This document shows, one piece after another, positions 53,433-60,275 of a stretch of 64,000 bases of DNA. Origin of the DNA: UBA935 sp031555615. GTDB taxonomy: Bacteria; Bacillota; Clostridia; Lachnospirales; Lachnospiraceae. The DNA is taken from the NCBI GenBank assembly GCA_031555615.1, contig JAVBUF010000003.1:62001-126000 (forward strand), written 5' to 3'. The stretch's first letter is position 1; each line of letters opens with the position of its first letter. The translations under genes and the position numbers were made by a program. Below the pieces are notes generated by a model, which was given only the letters and a program-made list of their open reading frames with translations, ran no database searches and was not told the DNA's origin.

Positions 53433-54584
53433 CTACTCTGTCAACTGTACTTCGGTGTAATAGCCGTCTTCAATCACCAGCTTCTGATAGTTGTCCACAT
53501 CCAACACCTCTGGTATACACAAGTAGGAAGGAACCGTCAATATCCCGTTATTGTACTGGTCTGTGTCATTGATCTCCGGCTCCGCATTTTCCAGCACCGC
53601 CTGCACCATGGTTACACATTTGCCGGCCAGTATGCGGGTATCCTTAAATATCGTCATGGTCTGGTAACCGGATATAATGTTACTCACAGCCGCCATATCC
53701 GCATCCTGTCCGGTAATCAAAGGCCAGCCTTCTCCCAAAGTATAACCTCTGTTTTCCAGGGCCTTTTTTATCCCATAACAAAAGCCGTCATAAGCGGTAC
53801 AGACAATATCCAAAGGCTCTTCGGTATAGTATTCATCCAGATATGCGATACACATTTTTTCGGCGGTATCCCCTGACCACCTTAAGATGCAGGTTTCCTC
53901 AAAAGAAACCTTTCCCGACCGGCAATCCAGCACACCGTTGTCCAGATAGGGCTGTAATACTTCCATCATCCCCTGGTATAGAATCAAAGCATTATTATCA
54001 TCCGGGGAACCCATGAAAAACTCGATGGTATAATTCCGTCCCTCATTCCGGGCCGTTTCCAGATTCTTATTTTTCACAATATATTCTCCGATCTGTTTTC
54101 CGATCAGCCGGTTATCAAAAGTGGCATAGTAGGATACGGCCGGGGTCTGCATCAATAACCGGTCATAGGCGATTACATAAATGCCTTTCTGCCTGGCCAT
54201 TTCCAGTACGTCCACCAGGGCCTCAGAGTCGATGGAGGAGATTACCAGACACTCCACCCCATTGAGAATCATGCTTTCTATCTGATCAATCTGTACCTCG
54301 ATATCATTCTCCGCATACCGCAGATCCACCTCATAGCCCAGGGCTTCCAGCTTGGCCTGCATATTGGTTCCATCGTTAATCCAGCGTTCCGAACTGCTGG
54401 TAGGCATGGCAACTCCTACTTTTTTCCCTTTGACGGTGCTTTCGGTAATTTCTCCCTGGACATTTTCTTTCATAAAATCCGGCATTTCCGGGGTTGCTTT
54501 CTTTTCCTTCGCCTGCGAACATGCCGTCAGAAGCAACAGGACAAAAGCAGCAAACCACACAGCTCTTTTTTTTCTTCTGGTCAC
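53433..54584 (-). CDS. ChvE-like sugar-binding lipoprotein, second copy
   Basis: 383 residues starting with GTG at 54584, which overlaps the TGA of the preceding transporter ATPase gene (GTGA) and has GGAGGAGG upstream. Lipobox LTAC (Cys about 22). It is a paralogue of the protein at 46674: shared KVGVAMPT, SSERWINDG, ALGYEVDLRYAE, YVIAYDRLLM, VSYYATFDNR, FFMGSPDDNNA and ILTVPSYLCIPEV. It sits 29 bp upstream of the YesN gene rather than beside the transporter, so it is the best candidate for a sensing version that presents sugar to the kinase. A simple gene duplication with transport role is the alternative. Confidence 0.88.
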   Translation of the reverse strand: MTRRKKRAVWFAAFVLLLLTACSQAKEKKATPEMPDFMKENVQGEITESTVKGKKVGVAMPTSSSERWINDGTNMQAKLEALGYEVDLRYAENDIEVQIDQIESMILNGVECLVISSIDSEALVDVLEMARQKGIYVIAYDRLLMQTPAVSYYATFDNRLIGKQIGEYIVKNKNLETARNEGRNYTIEFFMGSPDDNNALILYQGMMEVLQPYLDNGVLDCRSGKVSFEETCILRWSGDTAEKMCIAYLDEYYTEEPLDIVCTAYDGFCYGIKKALENRGYTLGEGWPLITGQDADMAAVSNIISGYQTMTIFKDTRILAGKCVTMVQAVLENAEPEINDTDQYNNGILTVPSYLCIPEVLDVDNYQKLVIEDGYYTEVQLTE

Positions 54585-56182
54585 GAAAATCCTCCTCCCA
54601 TTCGCATGGATACCACTGCCGGTGGTTCCAGTCCGGCCTCTTTCAACAAGTCCTGCTGACGGAATATCAGATCACCGGAGCCTTCTCCAATCACTCGCCC
54701 TCCGGCCAATACGATAATGCGTTCAAAGCAATCATAGACAAAATCCATATCATGAAGAATGGAGATAACTGTCTTTCCCTCTTCCTCCAATTCCCTTATA
54801 ATACCTTTCAAAGTCTCCCTGCCCCGATAATCCTGGGCGATGGTGGGTTCATCAAGAATGATAACATCTGTATTCATAGCCAGAACCGAAGCAATACTGA
54901 CCATTTTGCGTTCCGAAAGCTCCAAATCATAGGGATTGGTTTCCTCCCGGCCTGATAAACCGGTCATGGCAAGGGCTTTTAAGGACTGTTCTAAAGCCTG
55001 TTCCTTATCCATACCGATGTTCAACGGGCCAAACATCACTTCATCCAAAACCTGATATTTGAAAATCTGATCATCGGGATTCTGAAATACATACCCTACA
55101 TCTTTGGCCAGCATGGCTGTGGTTTTCCCGGAAATATCTTCGTTTTTATAGTAGATACTGCCGGAAACCGGAATCAGCAATCCCTTCAGCACTTTAACAA
55201 ACGTCGTCTTACCGGCCCCGTTTTGCCCTACAATGGCCGTTGAACGGGAATCCAGTTCCAGGCTCAGATTCTCAATTACCGGAATGTCCGGAAAATAGGA
55301 AAAAGACAATTTTTCCACAGAAAATACTGTTTCCGCCGGTTTCTGAAGCTTTTCTTTCCAACCGTATTGATTTAGAATATCCTTTCCTTTTTGCTGTACC
55401 AGATACTTAAGGGGCGGACAGATTCCGTAATTTATCAGATCCGCTCGGGAAAAGATCTTATCCGGCACATCAAAATCCACTATTTCCCCTTGATGCAGCA
55501 GTAAAATACGATCGCAGTAAACGGCCAGTTTTTCCATCTTCTGTTCAGCCATAATAATGGTAATCCCGGATTGTTTCAACACTTCGATGGCACGAAATAC
55601 CTCTTCGCTGGCTGCCGGGTCCAATTGCGAGGTGGGCTCGTCCAAAACCAAAATCTCCGGCTGCATCACCAAAATGCTGGCAAGGGCTACCCGCTGCATC
55701 TGCCCGCCGGACAAATCAAAGGGATTCCGATCCCGATAGGGGGCAATATCCAAAAGTTTCAGTACCTGCGTAACACGAAGATGGATTTCTTCTCCCGGCA
55801 CCCCCATATTCTGCAATCCAAACGCAACCTCTTCATAAACCGTAGCTTTGGCACCGGAAAGCTGATTAAAGGGATTCTGAAAGACCAATCCCACCTTTTG
55901 GCACAACTGCGCCACCGGGGTTTTGGAAACCACCACTCCATGACCGGCATTCTCAGCCATAGGATTATTGTCGTCAAGGATAACACTGCCGCCATAGGCC
56001 CCCTTATAAAAATGCGGAACCAGACCCATTATGGCATTGCAAAAGGTACTTTTTCCCGCACCGTTTTCGCCTATCAAGCCAATAAACTCTCCCTTTTCAA
56101 TGGTCAGGGAAAGATCATTCAGCGCCAATTTCTCCTGATGAGGATATCGGTATTTTAAGTTTTGTATTGTAATACAGGTCAT
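54581..56182 (-). CDS. ECF transporter ATPase, fused A1 and A2 domains
   Basis: 533 residues from the ATG at 56182 (MTCITIQNLKYRYP; GGAGG 8 bases upstream; overlaps the stop of the T-component gene as ATGA). Domain 1: Walker A GENGAGKSTF, Q-loop region, signature LSGGQMQRVALA, Walker B ILVLDEPTSQLD. Domain 2: Walker A GQNGAGKTTF, Walker B VIILDEPTIAQD, but in place of LSGGQ it has LELSERKMVSIA, a degenerate signature. Powers an energy-coupling-factor transporter together with the T and S components encoded upstream. Followed without gap by the second ChvE-like gene. Confidence 0.9.
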   Translation of the reverse strand: MTCITIQNLKYRYPHQEKLALNDLSLTIEKGEFIGLIGENGAGKSTFCNAIMGLVPHFYKGAYGGSVILDDNNPMAENAGHGVVVSKTPVAQLCQKVGLVFQNPFNQLSGAKATVYEEVAFGLQNMGVPGEEIHLRVTQVLKLLDIAPYRDRNPFDLSGGQMQRVALASILVMQPEILVLDEPTSQLDPAASEEVFRAIEVLKQSGITIIMAEQKMEKLAVYCDRILLLHQGEIVDFDVPDKIFSRADLINYGICPPLKYLVQQKGKDILNQYGWKEKLQKPAETVFSVEKLSFSYFPDIPVIENLSLELDSRSTAIVGQNGAGKTTFVKVLKGLLIPVSGSIYYKNEDISGKTTAMLAKDVGYVFQNPDDQIFKYQVLDEVMFGPLNIGMDKEQALEQSLKALAMTGLSGREETNPYDLELSERKMVSIASVLAMNTDVIILDEPTIAQDYRGRETLKGIIRELEEEGKTVISILHDMDFVYDCFERIIVLAGGRVIGEGSGDLIFRQQDLLKEAGLEPPAVVSMRMGGGFS

Positions 56183-56946
56183 ATCCATAACCTCCAAAAA
56201 ATTGCTGCAGCCAGAGCAATCCCTAATAGAACCTCCCAAATCCTGTCAGCCCGGCCCTGGGAACGCTTAGAAAGAAAAGTCTTTTTTGCTTTTGACTCGA
56301 ATCCCCGTACTTCCAAAGCCACCGCCCGCTCTCTGGTATTAACCAGGGAACTGGTTACCACAGGGGATATTAAGGGCAAAAAGGCTTTGGCACGTTTCAG
56401 CAGGCTGCCTTCCGTTTCCAGTCCGCGGCTTCTCTGGGCATCCATAATGGTATCCTTTGTCCCCATCATCTGGGGAATGATCTGAAACACCGATATGATA
56501 ATATAACCGGCCTTTTTGGATAACCCGATCCTTTCCATTTCCTCAACCAGATCAAAGGGATTGGTTGACAAAACGAAAAGTGCAAAGGACAGCAGCATAT
56601 TTAATATATTCAATCCGATCCGGGTGGCATAAAGAACCCCTTCTCGATAAAAACAAACCTTGCCCAGAAAAAATAAGGGAATTTCATTTCCTTTATAAAA
56701 AAGTCCTTGAATCAGGAAAATAGTTGCCAGAATGGTAAAAGAAAAAGCAATCAGCGGTAAGGCTTTTTTAAAAAGCCCACCACTGATCAATAAAAGAATA
56801 CTGATTCCGATTGTGAAAAGAAAAAACGCCAAATTACCGGCAAGCAGCGGAACTGCAATGGCCGTAGCAACATAAAATAATTTTGTAAAAGGATGAAGTC
56901 TGGTCAGGTAAGTCTCCTTATCAACATACAAGCTAATACTTTTCAT
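56179..56946 (-). CDS. ecfT: ECF transporter T component (transmembrane)
   Basis: 255 residues with about five membrane helices. The coupling motifs are visible: MDAQRSRGLE (about 160-170) and RAVALEVRGFES (about 210), which contact the ATPase domains. CbiQ/EcfT family. It links the ATPase to the substrate-specific S component. The gene lies between S (24 bp upstream) and A1-A2 (overlapping by 4 bp). Confidence 0.9.
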   Translation of the reverse strand: MKSISLYVDKETYLTRLHPFTKLFYVATAIAVPLLAGNLAFFLFTIGISILLLISGGLFKKALPLIAFSFTILATIFLIQGLFYKGNEIPLFFLGKVCFYREGVLYATRIGLNILNMLLSFALFVLSTNPFDLVEEMERIGLSKKAGYIIISVFQIIPQMMGTKDTIMDAQRSRGLETEGSLLKRAKAFLPLISPVVTSSLVNTRERAVALEVRGFESKAKKTFLSKRSQGRADRIWEVLLGIALAAAIFWRLWI

Positions 56947-56970
56947 GCGTTTTTTCCTCTTGTGGTCAGT

Positions 56971-57573
56971 TTAATCCAAACTTTCCACGGTGTCGTCAGC
57001 TGTATACAGAGCCGTTAATTTTTTAGGAAGCCCTTTAATAATGGCAAATACAATGATTAATGTCAATAGTTTATCCGGAACATCCACCACCAGCTCATCC
57101 AAAAAAGAACCTATGAAAACCGGCATATTGGCCGACTGAGTAGCTCCAAACAAAGCATCTCCCCAGAAATTTCCGGTGGTACCGCCCCAGAAAATAATGT
57201 TAAGGGGGGTGGAAATCACTACTGCTGTCAGACCGGCAGCACAGGCTGTAAGCAAAGCCTTGGGGAAGGTTTCCATAAAGCCCAGGCGGGACATGATTCC
57301 TACCGCAAGACCAATCCCCAGACTGGTAAGCGCATAGATCAGGGTAATATTATCACCGGTGGTAATGCCATAGATCAGGTTGTTTGCGGCTCCGCAGATA
57401 GCTCCGATAATGGGGCCGCCTAAGAATGCCCCGATACAGGTTCCGATACAGTCCAGCCACAAAGGCAGTTTCAGTACCGATGCAAACAGCTTGCCAAGAT
57501 AGTTGATACCGATACAGGTGGGAATCAATGCAATAATAGCAACATTCCATTTGGTGTAAAATAATTTTTTCAT
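56971..57573 (-). CDS. ECF transporter S component, probably nucleoside/nucleobase
   Basis: 200 residues from the ATG at 57573, one base after the stop of the phosphorylase gene, with GGAGG 6 bases upstream. About six membrane helices; GINYLGKLFASVLKLPLWLDCIGTCIGA and the GPIIGAICGAANNLIYG segment are of the ECF S-component type related to the CD3073 family. It gives substrate specificity to the transporter. Because the same operon begins with a nucleoside phosphorylase, a nucleoside such as uridine is the likely cargo (inferred). Confidence 0.82.
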   Translation of the reverse strand: MKKLFYTKWNVAIIALIPTCIGINYLGKLFASVLKLPLWLDCIGTCIGAFLGGPIIGAICGAANNLIYGITTGDNITLIYALTSLGIGLAVGIMSRLGFMETFPKALLTACAAGLTAVVISTPLNIIFWGGTTGNFWGDALFGATQSANMPVFIGSFLDELVVDVPDKLLTLIIVFAIIKGLPKKLTALYTADDTVESLD

Positions 57574-57574
57574 A

Positions 57575-58345
57575 CTACTCCTCCTCATCCTTCTTGATGT
57601 GATTTTTTGATTCTTTTTCTATTCTCTCAAACGCATAAAGCGCTGTCAGAATCTGATTTTTTTCCCCCATCGCTGTCAATTCTCCGCCGTTGGTATAGCG
57701 GTTGATATTGACTGAAAGGTCTGCCTGATATTCTACCACAACATTTAAAAGCGATGCCGCCTGTATCCCCCGGCAGCGGCTGACGGCAAATAAAGCTGCC
57801 GTTTCCATATCCGAACCAGCTGCTCCTTTGGAAGACCACAGCTCGTCCAACTCCCTTTTGTTTTCCAGATATAAACAATCATGACTCCGGCACAGACCGG
57901 TGGTATATGTAATTCCCAGTTCCTCGGCACTTTCCTGACAGGCCTTTACCAGTAGTAAATCTGCAGACAATATGGTAGTTTCAGGAACATAGGCCTTAGA
58001 AGTACCATCGTCCAAAACTGCCTGATTGGCAATGAGGACTGTTCCCAGCTTTAAATTTGTCTGTAAGGCTCCGCTGCTGCCTACTCGGATGATCGTCTTT
58101 ACCCCGATCCGGCTAAGCTCTTCAATAGCAATCGCCGCCGAAGGGGCACCGATTCCGGTGGAAACTGCCAGTACCGGAATATCATGGAAATATCCACGGA
58201 TACTCTTAAACTCCCTGTTCCAGGCCAGGGGTGTCACCTGATCCAGGTGCCTCGCAATTACATCAATCCTGGCGGGATCACCGGCAATAATGGCATAATC
58301 AGCAGTATCTTCAGCCGATAACTTTATATGCGGCATCTTTTCCAT
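57575..58345 (-). CDS. Nucleoside phosphorylase, uridine phosphorylase-like
   Basis: 256 residues, PNP_UDP_1 fold. IAGDPARIDVIARHLD (phosphate-binding), FKSIRGYFHDIPVLAVSTGIGAPSAAIAIEEL, VGSSGALQ, and MGSDMETAALF-like GSDMETAALFAVS (ribose contacts Met-Glu). Splits a nucleoside with phosphate into base and ribose-1-phosphate; the uridine phosphorylase side of the family is the better match but purine nucleosides are not excluded. First gene of the run with an ECF transporter; promoter at 58405-58433, with an 8-bp inverted repeat between promoter and start. AAGGTGAT is the ribosome site. Confidence 0.88.
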   Translation of the reverse strand: MEKMPHIKLSAEDTADYAIIAGDPARIDVIARHLDQVTPLAWNREFKSIRGYFHDIPVLAVSTGIGAPSAAIAIEELSRIGVKTIIRVGSSGALQTNLKLGTVLIANQAVLDDGTSKAYVPETTILSADLLLVKACQESAEELGITYTTGLCRSHDCLYLENKRELDELWSSKGAAGSDMETAALFAVSRCRGIQAASLLNVVVEYQADLSVNINRYTNGGELTAMGEKNQILTALYAFERIEKESKNHIKKDEEE

Positions 58346-58360
58346 CAGAAATCACCTTGG

Positions 58361-58386
58361 TTACTGTTCACTGGTGTAAACAGTAA
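58361..58386 (-). promoter_or_regulatory. Candidate operator of the nucleoside phosphorylase operon
   Basis: TTACTGTT (58361-58368) and AACAGTAA (58379-58386) form a perfect 8-bp inverted repeat with a 10-base centre, located between the promoter and the phosphorylase start. Repressor site or leader hairpin. Confidence 0.55.
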
Positions 58387-58404
58387 TAATCCTTTTTGTT
58401 ATTG

Positions 58405-58433
58405 AAAATAACATATGGTTATGGTCTTGTCAA
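58405..58433 (-). promoter_or_regulatory. Promoter of the nucleoside phosphorylase-ECF operon
   Basis: On the reverse strand consensus TTGACA (58433-58428), 17-base spacer, TATTTT (58410-58405). Confidence 0.7.
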
Positions 58434-58455
58434 CCGCTGATTGAGCATGTACAAT
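58427..58455 (+). promoter_or_regulatory. Divergent promoter of the isochorismatase-family gene
   Basis: TTGTCA (58427-58432), 17-base spacer, TACAAT (58450-58455). Its -35 shares bases with the -35 of the opposite promoter (TTGTCAA read on both strands), so the two compete for polymerase. Confidence 0.65.
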
Positions 58456-58514
58456 ACGAGAAGATAAACTAATGTGTGAAAATACCACACTTAAGTTTAT
58501 CTATATCTCGTATT
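58453..58514 (+). promoter_or_regulatory. Long imperfect inverted repeat at the transcript start
   Basis: Three successive complementary blocks: AATACGAGA with TCTCGTATT, AGATAAACT with AAGTTTATCT, GTGTG with CACAC, folding the whole 62 bases into one long hairpin. It begins within the -10 region and covers the first ~50 transcribed bases of the hydrolase gene. No T run follows, so it is not a simple terminator. Confidence 0.6.
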
Positions 58515-58515
58515 A

Positions 58516-58533
58516 AAGAACGCAAGCGTTCTT
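58516..58533 (+). promoter_or_regulatory. Palindrome in the isochorismatase leader
   Basis: AAGAACGC-AA-GCGTTCTT, a perfect 8-bp inverted repeat two bases after the long hairpin. Confidence 0.5.
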
Positions 58534-58578
58534 CCGACGAAGTATTTTACGGATAATCATATAATTTGAGAGGTTTGA

Positions 58579-59133
58579 ATGATGAAAGATTTGTTGCTTG
58601 TAGTGGATATGCAGAATGTCTATAAGGAGGGAGCTCCGTGGGGCTGCCGCAATACCGATGAGGTGATTCGAAAGATCAGGAAGCTGGCTGACTCCGGATT
58701 GCCGGAACAGGTGATTTTCACCCGTTTTGATGCCCCTCAGAATCCTCACGGAACATGGCAGGCCTATAATGAAGAGTTCGCTGATATTAACAGTGATATC
58801 TTCTTAAATGAAATGATGGAGGAACTGCAGCCCTATGCCGAAAAGTATCCCGTCTACTCCAAGGATACTTATTCCTCTTATTCCATTAAAGAGGTTCGGG
58901 ATGCTGTAAAGGAAGCTGACCGGGTTCTGCTTACCGGTGTTGTTGCGGAATGTTGTATTCTGGCCACATTGGAGAGCCTGATCGATGCAGGCGTAAAAGT
59001 GCTTTACTTGAAAGATGCTATCGCCGGACAAACCTCCGAATTTGAAGCTGTCATCGAAAAAATAGCCAAAAGCTTTTCTACCATTCACACGGAAGTGATT
59101 ACCGTAGAAGATTACCTGCACCGACCGCTCTGA
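58579..59133 (+). CDS. Isochorismatase-family cysteine hydrolase (nicotinamidase-like)
   Basis: 184 residues. Cysteine hydrolase fold with the triad visible: Asp 10 in LLVVDMQN, Lys about 95 in VYSKDTYSSY, and Cys near 120 in LTGVVAECCILATL, preceded by the usual cis-peptide Val-Ala/Val-Val pair. Family members hydrolyse nicotinamide, isochorismate, ureido compounds and similar amides. The divergent position next to a nucleoside phosphorylase and ECF transporter suggests a step in nucleoside or nucleobase breakdown, or NAD salvage. GAGAGG precedes the ATG; a second ATG follows directly. Ends 4 bp from the converging YmaF gene. Confidence 0.87.
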   Translation: MMKDLLLVVDMQNVYKEGAPWGCRNTDEVIRKIRKLADSGLPEQVIFTRFDAPQNPHGTWQAYNEEFADINSDIFLNEMMEELQPYAEKYPVYSKDTYSSYSIKEVRDAVKEADRVLLTGVVAECCILATLESLIDAGVKVLYLKDAIAGQTSEFEAVIEKIAKSFSTIHTEVITVEDYLHRPL

Positions 59134-59137
59134 TTAA

Positions 59138-59881
59138 CTATTCTCCGGTGGGATCTTCGATCAATGTTGCTGTAATAAAGCAATGGCAATGATCGTCTGA
59201 TACTTTGGTCTGGTCATCGATAAAATGAACATGACGTTCATCATCACAATCTCCTGCTTTTACCTGAAGTCCGGTTTTCACCTCAATCTCATGGAAATGG
59301 CCTTCATAAAAATCGGTAATGGTCTTGAATTTATGAATATGACCGCCGGGAACCATAATTACTTCACCTGTTATTCCGGCAAAACGATGGTTATGAGCAT
59401 CTTCTTTGCGTTCTGCTAATCTTACGCTGCCCTGCACCTCATGCACATGGGTCTGCTTCTTTTCGGGCCCCCATTTATGAGAGTCTTCTTTTTTGTCATC
59501 ATATTTGCATTTATCATGCTTCTTATCATCATCCCGGTATTTATCATCTTTTTTATCGTCTTCCCAGCATTTATCATCCTTTTTATCGTCATCGTATTTT
59601 CTATCATCGTATTTATCATCATCGTATTTCTTGTGATCATATTTCTTGTCGTCATATTTCTTGTCATCACATCTCTTATCGTCGTATCTCTTGTCGTCAT
59701 ATCTCTTGTCATCGTATTTCTTGTCGTCGTATCTCTTGTCGTCGTATCTCTTGTCATCGTATCTCTTGTCATCGTATTTCTTGTTGTCGCATCTTTCGTT
59801 GTCGTGCTTGTAATCACTGCAACATCTATCTTCTTTCGGACAACAACAATTGTCATTGTCTCTCTTATTAAAAAAGTCCAT
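59138..59881 (-). CDS. YmaF-family protein with Asp/Lys/Tyr tandem repeats
   Basis: 247 residues. N-terminal Cys-rich stretch (NCCCPKEDRCCSDY, 11-24), then an 11-fold repeat of a 5-residue unit, (K/R)YDDK, at 35-89, then looser Asp/Lys-rich sequence to ~140, then a YmaF domain (about 143-247) rich in His: THVHEVQGSVRL, AHNHRFAGITGE, GGHIHKFKT, GHFHEIEV, RHVHFID, DHCHCFI. No signal peptide. The His and Cys density suggests metal binding; spore-coat proteins often look like this but that is inference. GGAGG precedes the ATG. Its DNA repeats are reported separately. I found no clear promoter type. Confidence 0.82.
   Translation of the reverse strand: MDFFNKRDNDNCCCPKEDRCCSDYKHDNERCDNKKYDDKRYDDKRYDDKRYDDKKYDDKRYDDKRYDDKRCDDKKYDDKKYDHKKYDDDKYDDRKYDDDKKDDKCWEDDKKDDKYRDDDKKHDKCKYDDKKEDSHKWGPEKKQTHVHEVQGSVRLAERKEDAHNHRFAGITGEVIMVPGGHIHKFKTITDFYEGHFHEIEVKTGLQVKAGDCDDERHVHFIDDQTKVSDDHCHCFITATLIEDPTGE
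59615..59779. repeat. 15-bp tandem repeats inside the YmaF-family gene
   Basis: Eleven consecutive 15-bp units (variants of TCGTATCTCTTGTCG on the plus strand) encoding (K/R)(Y/C)DDK. Units differ by a few third-position and conservative changes; copy number may vary by slippage. Confidence 0.85.
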
Positions 59882-59990
59882 AAAATGCCTCCGATATAAT
59901 ATTTTTTTATTTTGATACTATATTTTATGCAAATTATGCGTTATTGTTACAAAATTTGACAGCGAACTGGGGCTTACCGTTGAACATAAT

Positions 59991-60275
59991 TTAAAGTTCC
60001 TTCAAAATTTCTTTTATCCGGGCAGGCGCTTTTATTATTCCACGCACTTTTACACTTTCTATGGTTTCCCTTACCAAATCAGATGTTACATCTTTGGAAA
60101 AAATTAAAATGCCGGCCATTTTAATTTTTGCTTTCCTATTTGCTGATTTTAGCTTTTCCAAACTTCTGCGAGTGATTGTAATAATACCTATGTATGCCGC
60201 GAAGCTCGATTCGTCAATAATATTCCCAACGATTTTTTCCAGATTACCCTCCAGATCATTTTTTAAGCTTTCCAT
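59991..60275 (-). CDS. 94-residue protein of unknown function coupled to ABC exporter
   Basis: Soluble, no signal peptide or membrane helix, mixed alpha/beta by pattern: IIDESSFAAYIGIITITRRSLEKLKSANRKAKIKMAGILIFSKDV, then SDLVRETIESVKVRGIIKAPARIKEIL. I do not recognise the family. The strand-helix-strand order recalls BMC-type shell or L7Ae-like folds but no family motif confirms it. Its ATG overlaps the TAA of the exporter gene (TAATG) and its ribosome site (GGGAGG) lies in that gene's end, so the two are made together. It could be an exported-substrate factor, an immunity or a regulatory protein of the transporter. Confidence 0.6.
   Translation of the reverse strand: MESLKNDLEGNLEKIVGNIIDESSFAAYIGIITITRRSLEKLKSANRKAKIKMAGILIFSKDVTSDLVRETIESVKVRGIIKAPARIKEILKEL

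Noticed and set aside
59441..59899. Very hydrophobic 152-residue plus-strand frame and a Thr/Arg-rich reverse frame over the same region
   Set aside because: They are by-products of the 15-bp repeats and Asp/Lys-rich codons of the YmaF gene read in other frames; no ribosome site or family match.
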